Counted from the stretch's first letter, positions 33,937-43,612 are shown. The stretch: DNA of 64,000 nucleotides from Sphingobium sp. WTD-1 (GCF_030128825.1 NZ_CP119127.1:1736001-1800000); one strand, 5' to 3'. Notes: a model not told the origin generated them from the letters alone. Translations and numbers: made by a program.

Positions 33937-34833
33937 ATGGAGCAGGAAATCGGTCTGATCGGATTTGGCGAGGCGGGGTCCACCTTTGCGATGGCGGGGG
34001 ACTGGATCGACGCGGCCCGCGTCTATGATATCCAGACGGATGTTGGCGCCACCCGCGATGCGATGCTGGCGCGCTGTGCCCGAGCCGGCGTCCGGGCCGT
34101 GCCGACGCTGGCCGATGCCGTCGCGCCTGTCACTTTCATCCTGTCACTCGTCACCGCCGACCAGGCGCTCGCCGTGGCGCAGGCTGCCGCCGCTCATATC
34201 GCGCCCGGCGTCCTTTATTGCGATCTCAACAGCGTCGCGCCCCAGACCAAGCAGGCGGCGTCTCGCGCGATCGAGGCGGCCGGTGGCCATTATGTCGATG
34301 TCGCCGTCATGGCGCCGGTCGATCCGGCCCGGCTGAACGTGCCGCTGCTGGTCAGCGGCGCCCATGCCGATGCGGCGCGAGCAGGGCTGGCCCGGCTGGG
34401 CTTCACCAATATCCGCGTCGTCGGCGAGGCCGTCGGCCGGGCGTCGGCGATCAAGATGATCCGGTCGGTGATGGTCAAGGGGCTGGAGGCGCTGACCGCC
34501 GAATGCATGCTGGCGGCCGATGCGGCGGGCGTGCTGGACGAGGTGATCGGATCGCTCGACGCCAGCGAGAAGCCGCGGCCCTGGGACATTCGCGCCGACT
34601 ATAATTTCGACCGCATGATGGTTCACGGGCTGCGCCGCGCGGCCGAGATGGCGGAGGTGGTCAAGACGCTCGACGGCCTTGGCACCGGTTCCGCGATGAC
34701 GCGCGGCACGGTCGAGCGTCAGCAGGCGATCGGCACGCTGGGCCTCAAGACGCCGCCCGAAGGGCTGGGCGCCAAGATCGACAGCATCATCCAAGCAAGA
34801 GCAGAACAGACAGGAAAGGCCGACGCGGCATGA
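33937..34833 (+). CDS. NAD(P)-dependent oxidoreductase (6PGDH/HIBDH-like, DUF1932)
   Basis: 298 residues. The N-terminal Rossmann motif IGLIGFGEAGSTFAMAG identifies a beta-hydroxyacid-dehydrogenase-like enzyme. The middle has DLNSVAPQTKQAASRAIEAA and DVAVMAPVDPARLNVPLLVS, and the catalytic Lys occurs in GRASAIKMIRSVMVKGLEAL. The C-terminal helical part contains RADYNFDRMMVHGLRRAAEM, as in DUF1932 proteins. It has no assigned step in the protocatechuate 4,5-pathway, yet it heads the ligJABC operon, overlapping ligJ by four bases. It might recycle or detoxify a keto-acid intermediate. A promoter-like TATACT lies at 33878-33883. Confidence 0.8.
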   Translation: MEQEIGLIGFGEAGSTFAMAGDWIDAARVYDIQTDVGATRDAMLARCARAGVRAVPTLADAVAPVTFILSLVTADQALAVAQAAAAHIAPGVLYCDLNSVAPQTKQAASRAIEAAGGHYVDVAVMAPVDPARLNVPLLVSGAHADAARAGLARLGFTNIRVVGEAVGRASAIKMIRSVMVKGLEALTAECMLAADAAGVLDEVIGSLDASEKPRPWDIRADYNFDRMMVHGLRRAAEMAEVVKTLDGLGTGSAMTRGTVERQQAIGTLGLKTPPEGLGAKIDSIIQARAEQTGKADAA

Positions 34834-35852
34834 CCATGATTATCGACTGCCACGGCCATTATACCGTGCTGCCCAAGGGGCATGATGCCTGGCGCGAGGA
34901 GCAGAAGGCGGCGTTCAAGGCAGGCGTGCCTGCCCCCGCCTATCCCGACATCAGCGACGCCGAAATCCGCGAGACGATCGAGGCGAACCAGCTGCGCCTG
35001 ATCAAGGAACGTGGCGCCGACCTCACCATCTTCTCGCCGCGCGCTTCGGCCATGGCCCCTCATGTCGGCGACGCGGCGGTGGCGAAGGAATGGGCGATGC
35101 GCTACAACGACCTGATCGCGCGCGTCGTCGGCCTGTTCCCCGAAACCTTCGTCGGCGTGTGCATGCTGCCACAGTCGCCCAAGGCGGATATGGCCAACAG
35201 CATTGCCGAGCTGGAACGCTGCGTCGACATGGGCTTCATCGGCTGCAACCTCAATCCCGATCCGGGCGGCGGCCATTTTCAGCATCCGCCGCTGACCGAC
35301 ACATATTGGTATCCCTTCTACGAGAAGATGGTCGAGCTGGACGTGCCGGCGATGATCCATGTGTCGGGCAGCTGCAATCCGGCGATGCACGCGACCGGCG
35401 GTTATTATATCGCGGCCGACACCATCGCCTTCATGCAGTTGCTGGAGGGTGACCTGTTCAGGGACTTCCCGACCCTCAAGTTCATCATCCCGCATGGCGG
35501 CGGCGCGGTGCCCTATCATTGGGGCCGCTATCGCGGTCTGGCCGACATGCTGAAGAAACCCGACCTGTCGACCCATCTGATGAACAACATCTTCTTCGAC
35601 ACCTGTGTCTATCATCAGCCCGGCGTCGACCTGCTGGCCGACGTGATCGACAACAAGAATATCCTGTTCGGGTCGGAAATGGTCGGCGCGGTGCGCGGCA
35701 TCGATCCCACCACCGGCCATTATTTCGACGATACCAAGCGCTATGTCGATGCGCTGGACATCAGCGAGGGCGAGCGTGCCGCGATCTTCGAGGGCAATGC
35801 CCGCCGGGTCTTCCCCCGGCTCGACGCGCAATTGAAGGCGCGCGGCCTGTAA
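34830..35852 (+). CDS. ligJ: 4-oxalomesaconate hydratase
   Basis: 340 residues, amidohydrolase superfamily. Adds water to (iso)oxalomesaconate to give 4-carboxy-4-hydroxy-2-oxoadipate. Marks: N-terminal metal motif IIDCHGHYTVLPKGHDAW, FSPRASAMAPHVGDAAVAKE, GCNLNPDPGGGHFQHPPLTD, MIHVSGSCNPAMHATGGYYI, FIIPHGGGAVPYHWGRYRGL and LFGSEMVGAVRGIDPTTGHY, all as in LigJ of SYK-6. It overlaps the upstream dehydrogenase by four bases. ATG at 34830 or 34836 (MTMII) may be used. A strong hairpin separates it from ligA. Confidence 0.93.
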   Translation: MTMIIDCHGHYTVLPKGHDAWREEQKAAFKAGVPAPAYPDISDAEIRETIEANQLRLIKERGADLTIFSPRASAMAPHVGDAAVAKEWAMRYNDLIARVVGLFPETFVGVCMLPQSPKADMANSIAELERCVDMGFIGCNLNPDPGGGHFQHPPLTDTYWYPFYEKMVELDVPAMIHVSGSCNPAMHATGGYYIAADTIAFMQLLEGDLFRDFPTLKFIIPHGGGAVPYHWGRYRGLADMLKKPDLSTHLMNNIFFDTCVYHQPGVDLLADVIDNKNILFGSEMVGAVRGIDPTTGHYFDDTKRYVDALDISEGERAAIFEGNARRVFPRLDAQLKARGL

Positions 35853-35874
35853 GCGATCCCCGCGGAGGGGCGAG

Positions 35875-35918
35875 TCCATCCCCCGGTCCTTTGTTGGAAG
35901 GAAGGGCCGGGGGATGGA
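35875..35918 (+). other. Strong stem-loop between ligJ and ligA
   Basis: TCCATCCCCCGG (35875-35886) pairs perfectly with CCGGGGGATGGA (35907-35918); the 20-base loop can itself pair partly (CCTT/AAGG). No T-run follows, so an mRNA-stabilising or processing element is likelier than a terminator. It ends 18 bases before the ligA start. Confidence 0.6.
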
Positions 35919-35936
35919 TTTCCAAGAGAGGATGAG

Positions 35937-37189
<1,253 letters not shown>

Positions 37190-37211
37190 ATTTCGGTTCG
37201 CACTCGTGCCT

Positions 37212-37328
37212 CCCCTCCCTTCCAGGGAGGGGCCGGGGGTGGGTGCGAGCGTAGCGAGCCTCCTTCGGAGGCACCCACCCTTGAATAGAGACAGGTGTCT
37301 CTATTCAACCCTCCCTTCCAGGGAGGGG
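37212..37328. repeat. Structured repeat element between ligB and ligC
   Basis: Two copies of one hairpin flank the element: CCCCTCCCTTCCAGGGAGGG (37212-37231, extended by G at 37232) and CCCTCCCTTCCAGGGAGGGG (37309-37328). Between them a larger hairpin GGGTGGGTGC (37237-37246)/GCACCCACCC (37271-37280), then a separate AT-richer palindrome at 37281-37308. GC-rich multi-hairpin repeats of this kind are typical between genes of sphingomonads; here one lies inside a catabolic operon and would shape its mRNA. Confidence 0.7.
37281..37308. repeat. 28-bp near-perfect palindrome within the ligB-ligC repeat
   Basis: TTGAATAGAGACA (37281-37293), GG, TGTCTCTATTCAA (37296-37308): arms of 13 bases match exactly. 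Its AT content and sequence differ from the surrounding G/C-tract repeat, as if it had been inserted into the repeat's tail. Confidence 0.75.
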
Positions 37329-37346
37329 CTTTAGATGGAGAATAGC

Positions 37347-38288
37347 ATGCGTATTGCCCTCGCCGGTGCCGGCGCCTTTGGCGAAAAGCATCTTGATGGC
37401 CTCAAGAATATCGATGGCGTCACCGTCACCTCGATCATCGGCCGCGAACTGGAGGCGACGAAGAAGGTCGCCGAGAAATATGGCATCGGCCATGTGACGA
37501 CCGATCTCAACGAGACGCTGGCGCGTGACGATGTCGATGCGGTGATCCTGTGTACGCCGACCCAGATGCACGCGGAACAGGCGATCGCCTGCATGAATGC
37601 GGGCAAGCATGTCGAGGTGGAAATCCCGCTCGCCGACAGCTGGGCCGATGCGCAGGCGGTGTTCGCCAAGCAGAAGGAAACCGGCCTTGTCTGCATGGTC
37701 GGCCATACCCGCCGCTTCAACCCGTCGCACCAGTTCGTCCACAACCGCATCCAGGCAGGCGAATTCAACGTCCAGCAGATGGACGTGCAGACCTATTTCT
37801 TCCGCCGCAAGAACATCAATGCCAAGGGCGAACCGCGGTCGTGGACCGACCATCTTCTGTGGCATCATGCCGCGCATACGGTCGACCTGTTCGCCTATCA
37901 GGCGGGCAAGATCGTCGCCGCCCATGCGATGCAGGGGCCGATCCATCCGGAACTGGGCATCGCCATGGACATGTCGATCCAGCTCAAGAGCGAGACCGGC
38001 GCCATCTGCACCCTGTCCCTGAGCTTCAACAATGACGGGCCGCTTGGCACCTTCTTCCGCTATATCGGCGATACCGACACTTATATCGCGCGCTACGACG
38101 ATCTGGTGAACGGCAAGGAAGAGCCGATCGACCTGGCTGGCGTCGCCATCTCGAACAATGGCATCGAGCTGCAGGACCGCGAGTTCATCAGCGCGATCCG
38201 CGAGGGCCGTGAGCCCAACAGCTCGGTCGCCAAGGTGTTCGACTGCTACCGCGTGCTGGGCGAACTGGAAACGCAGCTCGCCGGCTGA
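37347..38288 (+). CDS. ligC: 4-carboxy-2-hydroxymuconate-6-semialdehyde dehydrogenase
   Basis: 313 residues from the ATG at 37347, which is preceded by GGAG with proper spacing and matches the start of SYK-6 LigC; an ATG four codons upstream (37335) is less likely. GFO/IDH/MocA-type oxidoreductase: Rossmann motif MRIALAGAGAFGEKHLDGLK, ILCTPTQMHAEQAIACMNAG, VGHTRRFNPSHQFVHNRIQA, QTYFFRRKNINAKGEPRSWT and LLWHHAAHTVDLFAYQAGK. It oxidises the ring-cleavage product hemiacetal to PDC with NADP. Last gene of the operon, followed by a good terminator. Confidence 0.95.
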   Translation: MRIALAGAGAFGEKHLDGLKNIDGVTVTSIIGRELEATKKVAEKYGIGHVTTDLNETLARDDVDAVILCTPTQMHAEQAIACMNAGKHVEVEIPLADSWADAQAVFAKQKETGLVCMVGHTRRFNPSHQFVHNRIQAGEFNVQQMDVQTYFFRRKNINAKGEPRSWTDHLLWHHAAHTVDLFAYQAGKIVAAHAMQGPIHPELGIAMDMSIQLKSETGAICTLSLSFNNDGPLGTFFRYIGDTDTYIARYDDLVNGKEEPIDLAGVAISNNGIELQDREFISAIREGREPNSSVAKVFDCYRVLGELETQLAG

Positions 38289-38313
38289 TTCCGATCCCTT
38301 CGGGGTCGCAAGG

Positions 38314-38353
38314 GGGCGTGGATGGTGACAAGCCGTCCGCGCCCTTTGTTTTT
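38314..38353 (+). terminator. Rho-independent terminator after ligC
   Basis: GGGCGTGGATGG (38314-38325), loop TGACAAG, CCGTCCGCGCCC (38333-38344): a 12-bp stem with two G-T pairs. It is followed by TTTGTTTTT (38345-38353). It ends the plus-strand lig operon before the convergent small genes. Confidence 0.85.
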
Positions 38354-38412
38354 GACAGGGTGCAGTGATGCTGGCGCATCAGCACCTTGCGACGCTCAAG
38401 CGCCGCGCGGGC

Positions 38413-38640
38413 TTACCGATCGATCAGCGGATGGCGCAGATGCAGGTCGTCCAGCAGCGTCTCGATCACCGATATCTCGCCCGCCGTGCCGCTCGGCGTG
38501 AAGGCCCAGTTGCAATGGGGATGGGTGGCGCGGCTGTAGATTCGGACCGGACCGATCGCCTTGCGCCAATGATGCTTGCTCTTGCCATGGGCGATCACCA
38601 GCCGCGCGATCATCATGTCGATCAGCCGGTCAGACGTCAT
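38413..38640 (-). CDS. Small hypothetical protein
   Basis: 75 residues from the ATG at 38640. It contains IDMMIARLVIAHGKSKHHWR, then AIGPVRIYSRATHPHCNWAF and a helical C terminus (VIETLLDDLHLRHPLIDR). The His/Trp/Cys-rich centre has protein character, and the frame overlaps the end of the preceding small gene by 11 bases, suggesting co-translation. Similar short conserved proteins of unknown function are common in sphingomonads. No function can be assigned. Confidence 0.55.
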   Translation of the reverse strand: MTSDRLIDMMIARLVIAHGKSKHHWRKAIGPVRIYSRATHPHCNWAFTPSGTAGEISVIETLLDDLHLRHPLIDR

Positions 38641-38860
38641 CGTCCCACCCCTCGATCCCGTCCGCATCGCGATTGCCCGACCAGCTGACCGGGCTGTCCA
38701 GATAGGCTTCCAGTTCCCGCCAGTGCCGGTCCCAGCCGGGGCCGCGCCGCGCTTCGGGCACCTGCCGTTCGACCAGCCAGCGGGCGCGGGCCACGGGATT
38801 ACCCGCCGGGGCGCGCAGCCGGTCGAGGATGGCGCGGATGCTCTGCTGATCGTCGGTCAT
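38630..38860 (-). CDS. Small hypothetical acidic protein
   Basis: 76 residues starting at the ATG at 38860. It contains IRAILDRLRAPAGNPVARAR, WLVERQVPEARRGPGWDRHW and an acidic tail (GNRDADGIEGWDDDV). No signal peptide or membrane segment. It overlaps the downstream small gene by 11 bases, so the pair is likely co-expressed. It lies 61 bases downstream of the GH106 gene on the same strand and could be the operon's tail or an independent unit. Unrecognised. Confidence 0.55.
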   Translation of the reverse strand: MTDDQQSIRAILDRLRAPAGNPVARARWLVERQVPEARRGPGWDRHWRELEAYLDSPVSWSGNRDADGIEGWDDDV

Positions 38861-38921
38861 GATGACCGCCTGATAGGCGGCGACTTTCCCGCGTTCAAGC
38901 GAGCATCCGCGCGGCCCCTGC

Positions 38922-41900
38922 TTATTGTTCCGCCGACAGCGTGACCGGCCCGATCAGGCCCGACGGACGCAGCGGCGCATCGGGGCGATAGGTGGGGGCG
39001 GCGGTGAAGCTGATCTTGTCCGCGCCGGGCTGCTGGTCGCCGATCAGGCGGTTGACCCACAGGTTCGCGACCTTCACCTCGATCGCGTTGCGGCCCGGCT
39101 TCACCAGCTTGCCGACGTCCAGCCGATAGGGGGCGAACCAGCTCGTGCCCGCGACCTGGCCATTGACCCGCACTTCCGCGACGTCACCGACGCTGCCTAG
39201 ATCAAGCCACAGCGGCGCACCGGGCCTGGCGCCCTTGGGCAGGGCAAAGCTGCTGGTATAGGTCGCCTCGCCCGAGAAATAGCGCACGCCCGGATCGCTG
39301 CTCTTGTCGAGCGCCGTCAGCGTCGGCATCGCAATCTCGGCCGGTGCGCCGCGCCCCGGCTGGAAGCGCACGGTCCAGGGCTGCGACAGGGTGGCGACCT
39401 GCTTCACCGCCGCCGGCGCGATCGTCCGGCTGGGGGCCTGCGCCGGCTTGCGGAACAGGATGAAGACGGCGTCCTCCGGCCCGACATCGAGCGGGATGAC
39501 CGTGTCGCTGCCTTCGGTCCGGTAGGACAGCGGCGCGGCGCTGCCGTCGATCGCGCGCCAGATTTCCGGCTGGCGGCCGGTGACGCGGAAGCGCGCTTCG
39601 ACATGCTCGGCCTGCGCCTTGCCATTGGTCACATAATAGAGGTCGCCATCGGGCAGGGCGCGGTGAAGGAAGCGATAGGCACCGGCATCGCCGCTGCCGG
39701 TCACGCGGAAATCGGCGCCGATGCCCGTGCCGGCGAGCGCGGCGTCGGCATCGGCGCTGGCGATCACCTTGCCCTTGCCGACCGGCTGGCCGCTCCACAG
39801 TTTCGCCGCCAGCGCGCGGAAGGCGGCGGGATCATCCTGCAGGCCGGGCGCGCGTTCGGGCGCGGTGCCGATCAGGGTGGCGCCAGCCTCGACCAGCGCG
39901 GCGATGCGCTGCAGGGTGGCGAGCGTCATCACCTTGCTCGATCCGCCCAGATACAGCGCCTTGTAGCGCGCCCTGCCGGCGATCAGGTCGCCATCCTGCA
40001 CCGACGCCCTGGTCGCCAAAATCTCGGCATTGACGAAGTCATAGGCGTAGGATTTGGGCAGGTCGGTCGGCACGCCATGTTCGAACAGCGCGGTGATCGG
40101 CGCATCCTCGCCATAGAAATAGGCGATGTCGGCATGGTCGCGGCCCTGCTGCAACAGGAAGCCGGTGCGCGCCATATAGTCGACCCAGGGCTTGGCCATA
40201 TTGGCCCAGCTTTCGTGGCGGTTGAAATATTGGCCGAAGATCATGAGGCTGAGGCCCGGCACCTTGTCATCCACCGGCTGGTGGACGGAGGTGTGGACGA
40301 TCGGCCGGTTGACGCCGGACACGAATTCCAGGTCGATCACGCGCTTGAGGTCCGCCGGCGCAAAGGCCCAGGGGGCGAAGGCCGACGTCATGCTCTCGGC
40401 CGACACGATATTCTGGCCATAGATATGGGCGACCGACGCCGCGCCCTTCATGTCGCCGATCAGGGTCGGGCGCGGCGCGCTGCCGCGATTGAAGGTCCAC
40501 ATCGCCGCCATCGGCACGTCGGTATGCGCGCGCATGGCCAGGTCGTCGCCCAGCACCGGCCGGCCATTTTCCAGCGCCTCGCCATAGACGGTCAGGCCAT
40601 GCTCATGCGCGACCTTCGCCACCGTGCCATAATGGGCGTCGGCCAGCAGGTCGGCCAGCGTCTGGCGATAATCATGCAGGAAGGCGTCGCTGCGCGCGGC
40701 CGATCCCACGACTGCGCCGGTCAGGGTCGGCAGGAAGGGGACGGGATCATAGCCGCGCCGCGCCTTGAACTCTTCCACCATGCGCGGCGTCCAGTTGGAT
40801 GCGCCCACCTCGATACTGTCGGTCAGCAGCGCGCTGATGCCCTTCTTGCCGATCCAGTCGGCGCCGACCGCATCGCGATACATGGCGAGATAGGTTTCGA
40901 GATAGCGGCGCACGGCGGCCGCATCATATTTGTCGACCTCCAGCCCGGTGGCTTCGGGCGTGGCGGGATGGTTGGTCTTGCCGGTCAGCGACCAGCCCAT
41001 GCGAACGATGCGCCAGCGCGTGCCCCTGGGTGCGGTCCAGTCGAGCGTGCCGTCGGAGCGCAGCCGATCGGTCAGGTCGATCACCCTGGCCGGATCGATC
41101 GCCGGCGCATCGGTTGGACCCATGCTCAGACGGTTATAATCGGATGCGATGGCATAGCCGGCCTTCGCTTCAAACTGGTCGATCCGCGCCTCGGCCGACA
41201 GGCGCAGGTCGCCGATGCCCAGGGTCGGGCTGGATGGACGGCCGAACACGTCGATCATCACCGCGCCGGGCGCGCCATCGCCCAGCCCCGGCGACTTGGC
41301 GGCATCATTAGGCGACAGGACCAGGCGGAAACGCTGCGCCGTGACGGGCGCGAAGCTGGTGGTGGAGGCGACTTCGGTCAGCGAGAAGCGGCCGAGCGGC
41401 TGCCATCCCTGCGCCGTTTCCGCCTCGATCGTCGGCCGATAGGCAGGATCGCCGAAGGGCGGCCGGGCATGGGGCACGAACAGGCTGGCCGACCGCACCG
41501 TGACGGGCGTGCCATAATCGAGGATCAGCGTGCCGGGATGCGCTTCATCGCCCTTGGCCATCTGGGCGACGGTTTCCAGATCGCTATCGCCGAGCGCAGC
41601 GGCGCCCGCGATCGGCTGGCCATCGGCATCCAGGATGCGGGGTGTCGGCAGGGCGACCTCGGCAATCGGATAGGCCAGCACCCGTGCCTCGCCATAGGCG
41701 CGCGGCTGGTCCGGTATCTCCGCATCGCCCGCCAGCGGATCGCTGAACTTCGCGCTCTGGAACGCGCCGGTCACATTGGGCGGGGCGGGCAGGGCGCCCT
41801 TGAGCCGCTGGCCGCCCTCGACCTCGGTCTGCGCCCAGACCAGCTTCTTCATGGCGTCCTGTGGCTTGACCCAGGGGCCGCCGGTCTCGCTCCAGCCCGG

Positions 41901-42251
41901 CGACGCCGCGATGGCGAATTCCAGCCCCTTGGCATCGGCGGTCTGGACGGCGTGGCGGAACGCATCTTTCCAGCCATCGGTCATATAGACCAGCCGTTCC
42001 TTGACGATTTGCGGCGTCTGCAGATTGGCGTCGAAATTCTGCACGCCGCCAATGCCGATGCGCGCCAGCCAGTCGAGATCCTTGTCGATCCCGTCCTTGG
42101 TCACATTGCCGTTCAGCCAGTGCCACCACACCCGCGGCCGGGCCGACTGGGGCGGATTGTTGAAGCCGTCGGCCAGATCGTCGGCCTGGGCGGGCATGGC
42201 GAGAACAGTGCCGGCCAGCAGCATGGCGAGACGCAGGGAACGGAATGTCAT
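38922..42251 (-). CDS. GH106-family alpha-L-rhamnosidase, secreted
   Basis: 1109 residues from the ATG at 42251, chosen because GAGGAT is well spaced and a signal peptide follows (FRSLRLAMLLAGTVLAMPAQ then ADD). GH106 marks: PPQSARPRVWWHWLNGNVTK, GGVQNFDANLQTPQIVKERL, EFAIAASPGWSETGGPWVKP, and KKGISALLTDSIEVGASNWT with a carboxylate cluster. The C terminus has a beta-sandwich (LDLGSVGDVAEVRVNGQVAG, then SWFAPYRLDVGKLVKPGRNA) like those of known GH106 enzymes. Such enzymes cleave terminal rhamnose from flavonoid rhamnoglucosides or plant polysaccharides. It closes a minus-strand glycoside cluster with GH1 and a TonB receptor. Confidence 0.88.
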   Translation of the reverse strand: MTFRSLRLAMLLAGTVLAMPAQADDLADGFNNPPQSARPRVWWHWLNGNVTKDGIDKDLDWLARIGIGGVQNFDANLQTPQIVKERLVYMTDGWKDAFRHAVQTADAKGLEFAIAASPGWSETGGPWVKPQDAMKKLVWAQTEVEGGQRLKGALPAPPNVTGAFQSAKFSDPLAGDAEIPDQPRAYGEARVLAYPIAEVALPTPRILDADGQPIAGAAALGDSDLETVAQMAKGDEAHPGTLILDYGTPVTVRSASLFVPHARPPFGDPAYRPTIEAETAQGWQPLGRFSLTEVASTTSFAPVTAQRFRLVLSPNDAAKSPGLGDGAPGAVMIDVFGRPSSPTLGIGDLRLSAEARIDQFEAKAGYAIASDYNRLSMGPTDAPAIDPARVIDLTDRLRSDGTLDWTAPRGTRWRIVRMGWSLTGKTNHPATPEATGLEVDKYDAAAVRRYLETYLAMYRDAVGADWIGKKGISALLTDSIEVGASNWTPRMVEEFKARRGYDPVPFLPTLTGAVVGSAARSDAFLHDYRQTLADLLADAHYGTVAKVAHEHGLTVYGEALENGRPVLGDDLAMRAHTDVPMAAMWTFNRGSAPRPTLIGDMKGAASVAHIYGQNIVSAESMTSAFAPWAFAPADLKRVIDLEFVSGVNRPIVHTSVHQPVDDKVPGLSLMIFGQYFNRHESWANMAKPWVDYMARTGFLLQQGRDHADIAYFYGEDAPITALFEHGVPTDLPKSYAYDFVNAEILATRASVQDGDLIAGRARYKALYLGGSSKVMTLATLQRIAALVEAGATLIGTAPERAPGLQDDPAAFRALAAKLWSGQPVGKGKVIASADADAALAGTGIGADFRVTGSGDAGAYRFLHRALPDGDLYYVTNGKAQAEHVEARFRVTGRQPEIWRAIDGSAAPLSYRTEGSDTVIPLDVGPEDAVFILFRKPAQAPSRTIAPAAVKQVATLSQPWTVRFQPGRGAPAEIAMPTLTALDKSSDPGVRYFSGEATYTSSFALPKGARPGAPLWLDLGSVGDVAEVRVNGQVAGTSWFAPYRLDVGKLVKPGRNAIEVKVANLWVNRLIGDQQPGADKISFTAAPTYRPDAPLRPSGLIGPVTLSAEQ

Positions 42252-42267
42252 CGGGGCGATCCTCATT

Positions 42268-42696
42268 TCAGATGATTGGGGCGGACGAGAGCATCCGCCG
42301 CAGCGCCACACTGGCGACCAGCGCACCGAGCACGCCGCCATAGGCAATCTTGATAGCCAGCGCGGCGCCCCAGCCGATCGGTCGCAGGCCATCGGTCGCG
42401 AGCGCAAGCAACCCGCCCAGCGCGGCACCGGCCAGCGCAAAGCCGGCGGCGCGCAGCAGGATCGGCCGCAAGGCGCCACCCACCCGTTTGCGCGCGATCA
42501 GCGCCGGAACAAGCGCGCTCATCAGTGCAACGGCAATGCTCTGCGGCACGAAATCGAGCGCCAGCCGATCCGGCGCTGCCCAGGCCAGCAGGCGCGGCTG
42601 GGTGCCGAACAGGGCGAGGAAAAAGGCCAGGCTCAACGCGCCATTGATGCCGACGCTGATCGCCGCCTCCCGCCGGATCGAGACGGCGCCGGTCAT
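42268..42696 (-). CDS. Small membrane protein of the glycoside cluster
   Basis: 142 residues from the ATG at 42696 (overlap of four bases with the alpha/beta hydrolase gene upstream). Four hydrophobic segments are visible: SVGINGALSLAFFLALFGTQ, SIAVALMSALVPALI, AAGFALAGAALGGLLALATD and IAYGGVLGALVASVAL. No transporter signature is present, so it is an inner-membrane protein of unknown role. It lies 16 bases before the GH106 start and is probably co-transcribed. Similar small proteins occur near sphingomonad glycosidase genes as far as I recall, without a known function. Confidence 0.7.
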   Translation of the reverse strand: MTGAVSIRREAAISVGINGALSLAFFLALFGTQPRLLAWAAPDRLALDFVPQSIAVALMSALVPALIARKRVGGALRPILLRAAGFALAGAALGGLLALATDGLRPIGWGAALAIKIAYGGVLGALVASVALRRMLSSAPII

Positions 42697-43598
42697 TGTC
42701 CCGCCTTTGGGGTCAGCAGGCCTCGCATGTCCATCCAACTCAGAAATTGCGGCAACAGGCCCATGGTCGTCGTGCCCGGCTTGCCCATGCCGAAACCATG
42801 GTCGCCGCGCTCATAGGCGTGGAGTTCGACCGGCACATGCGCCCGGCGCCAGCTTTCCACCAGCGCATAGGAGGGATTGGGGAACAGGCTGTCGTCATTG
42901 GCGATCGCCGCGAACATCGGTGGCGCGTCGGCGGGGACATTGCGCGCCAGCATCGGGCCATAGACATAGCCGATGAAGGACGGGCGATCCGCGCCCTTGC
43001 CCTCCAGCGTGGCGTTCATCACGGTCATGGCGCCGGCGGAAAAGCCGATCATGCCGACGCGCTGGGGATCGATGCCCCATTGGCCGGCGCTTGCCCGCAC
43101 CCGCTTCAGTGCGGCGAGTGCATCCAGCGTGGCGCGCGGTTCGCTGATCGTCGGCGGGACGTTGGGGTCGCTGAGCGATTCCGCCATGCGCTTGCCCATG
43201 TAGGCCGATGCCTTGGCCGTGTCGGCCGGGGTCTGGTTCAGCCGATATTTGAGGACGAAGGCGGCGACGCCATGATCGGCCAGCCAGCGCGCGACATTCC
43301 AGCCCTCATGATCCATCGCCAGCAGCATGAAGGCGCCGCCGGGCGCGACGATCACCGCCGCGCCGGTTGCCTCCGCCGGATCGGGCAGGACCGGGGTGAT
43401 GGTCGGCACGGTGACGTTGCGCACCGCCAGATCGTCGCCGAAGCGCACCCAATTCTCGGTCGTGCCCTTGGGCGCCTTGAGATCGGGATAGAGCGGGATG
43501 GCATTGGGTTCGGCCGGAGCCTGCGCCGGCACCGGCGTCGGTATCTGCGCGATGGCGGGCGAGGCCAGCAGCAGCGACAGCAGGACAAGGCGCTTCAT
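42693..43598 (-). CDS. Secreted alpha/beta-hydrolase (esterase)
   Basis: 301 residues from the ATG at 43598, with signal peptide KRLVLLSLLLASPAIAQ. Catalytic core: oxyanion strand AAVIVAPGGAFMLLAMDHEG, nucleophile elbow GMIGFSAGAMTVMNATLEG (Ser of GFSAG), acid and His in the C terminus (YERGDHGFGMGKPGTTTMGL). The family includes acetyl-xylan-type esterases and other dienelactone-like enzymes that deacylate plant glycosides. It sits between the GH1 gene (14 bases upstream) and the small membrane protein (4-base overlap), supporting a role in removing acyl groups from imported glycosides. Confidence 0.82.
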   Translation of the reverse strand: MKRLVLLSLLLASPAIAQIPTPVPAQAPAEPNAIPLYPDLKAPKGTTENWVRFGDDLAVRNVTVPTITPVLPDPAEATGAAVIVAPGGAFMLLAMDHEGWNVARWLADHGVAAFVLKYRLNQTPADTAKASAYMGKRMAESLSDPNVPPTISEPRATLDALAALKRVRASAGQWGIDPQRVGMIGFSAGAMTVMNATLEGKGADRPSFIGYVYGPMLARNVPADAPPMFAAIANDDSLFPNPSYALVESWRRAHVPVELHAYERGDHGFGMGKPGTTTMGLLPQFLSWMDMRGLLTPKAGQ

Positions 43599-43612
43599 GG
43601 CGATCTTCCCGG

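Noticed and set aside
39603..42275. 890-residue open frame on the plus strand opposite the GH106 gene
   Set aside because: It is a GC-driven antisense shadow: His/Arg/Gly/Asp-rich with no family motifs, while the minus strand encodes a full GH106 enzyme with signal peptide.
42252..42479. N-terminal extension of the GH106 protein to 42479
   Set aside because: It overlaps the neighbouring membrane-protein gene and precedes a perfect signal peptide starting at 42251.
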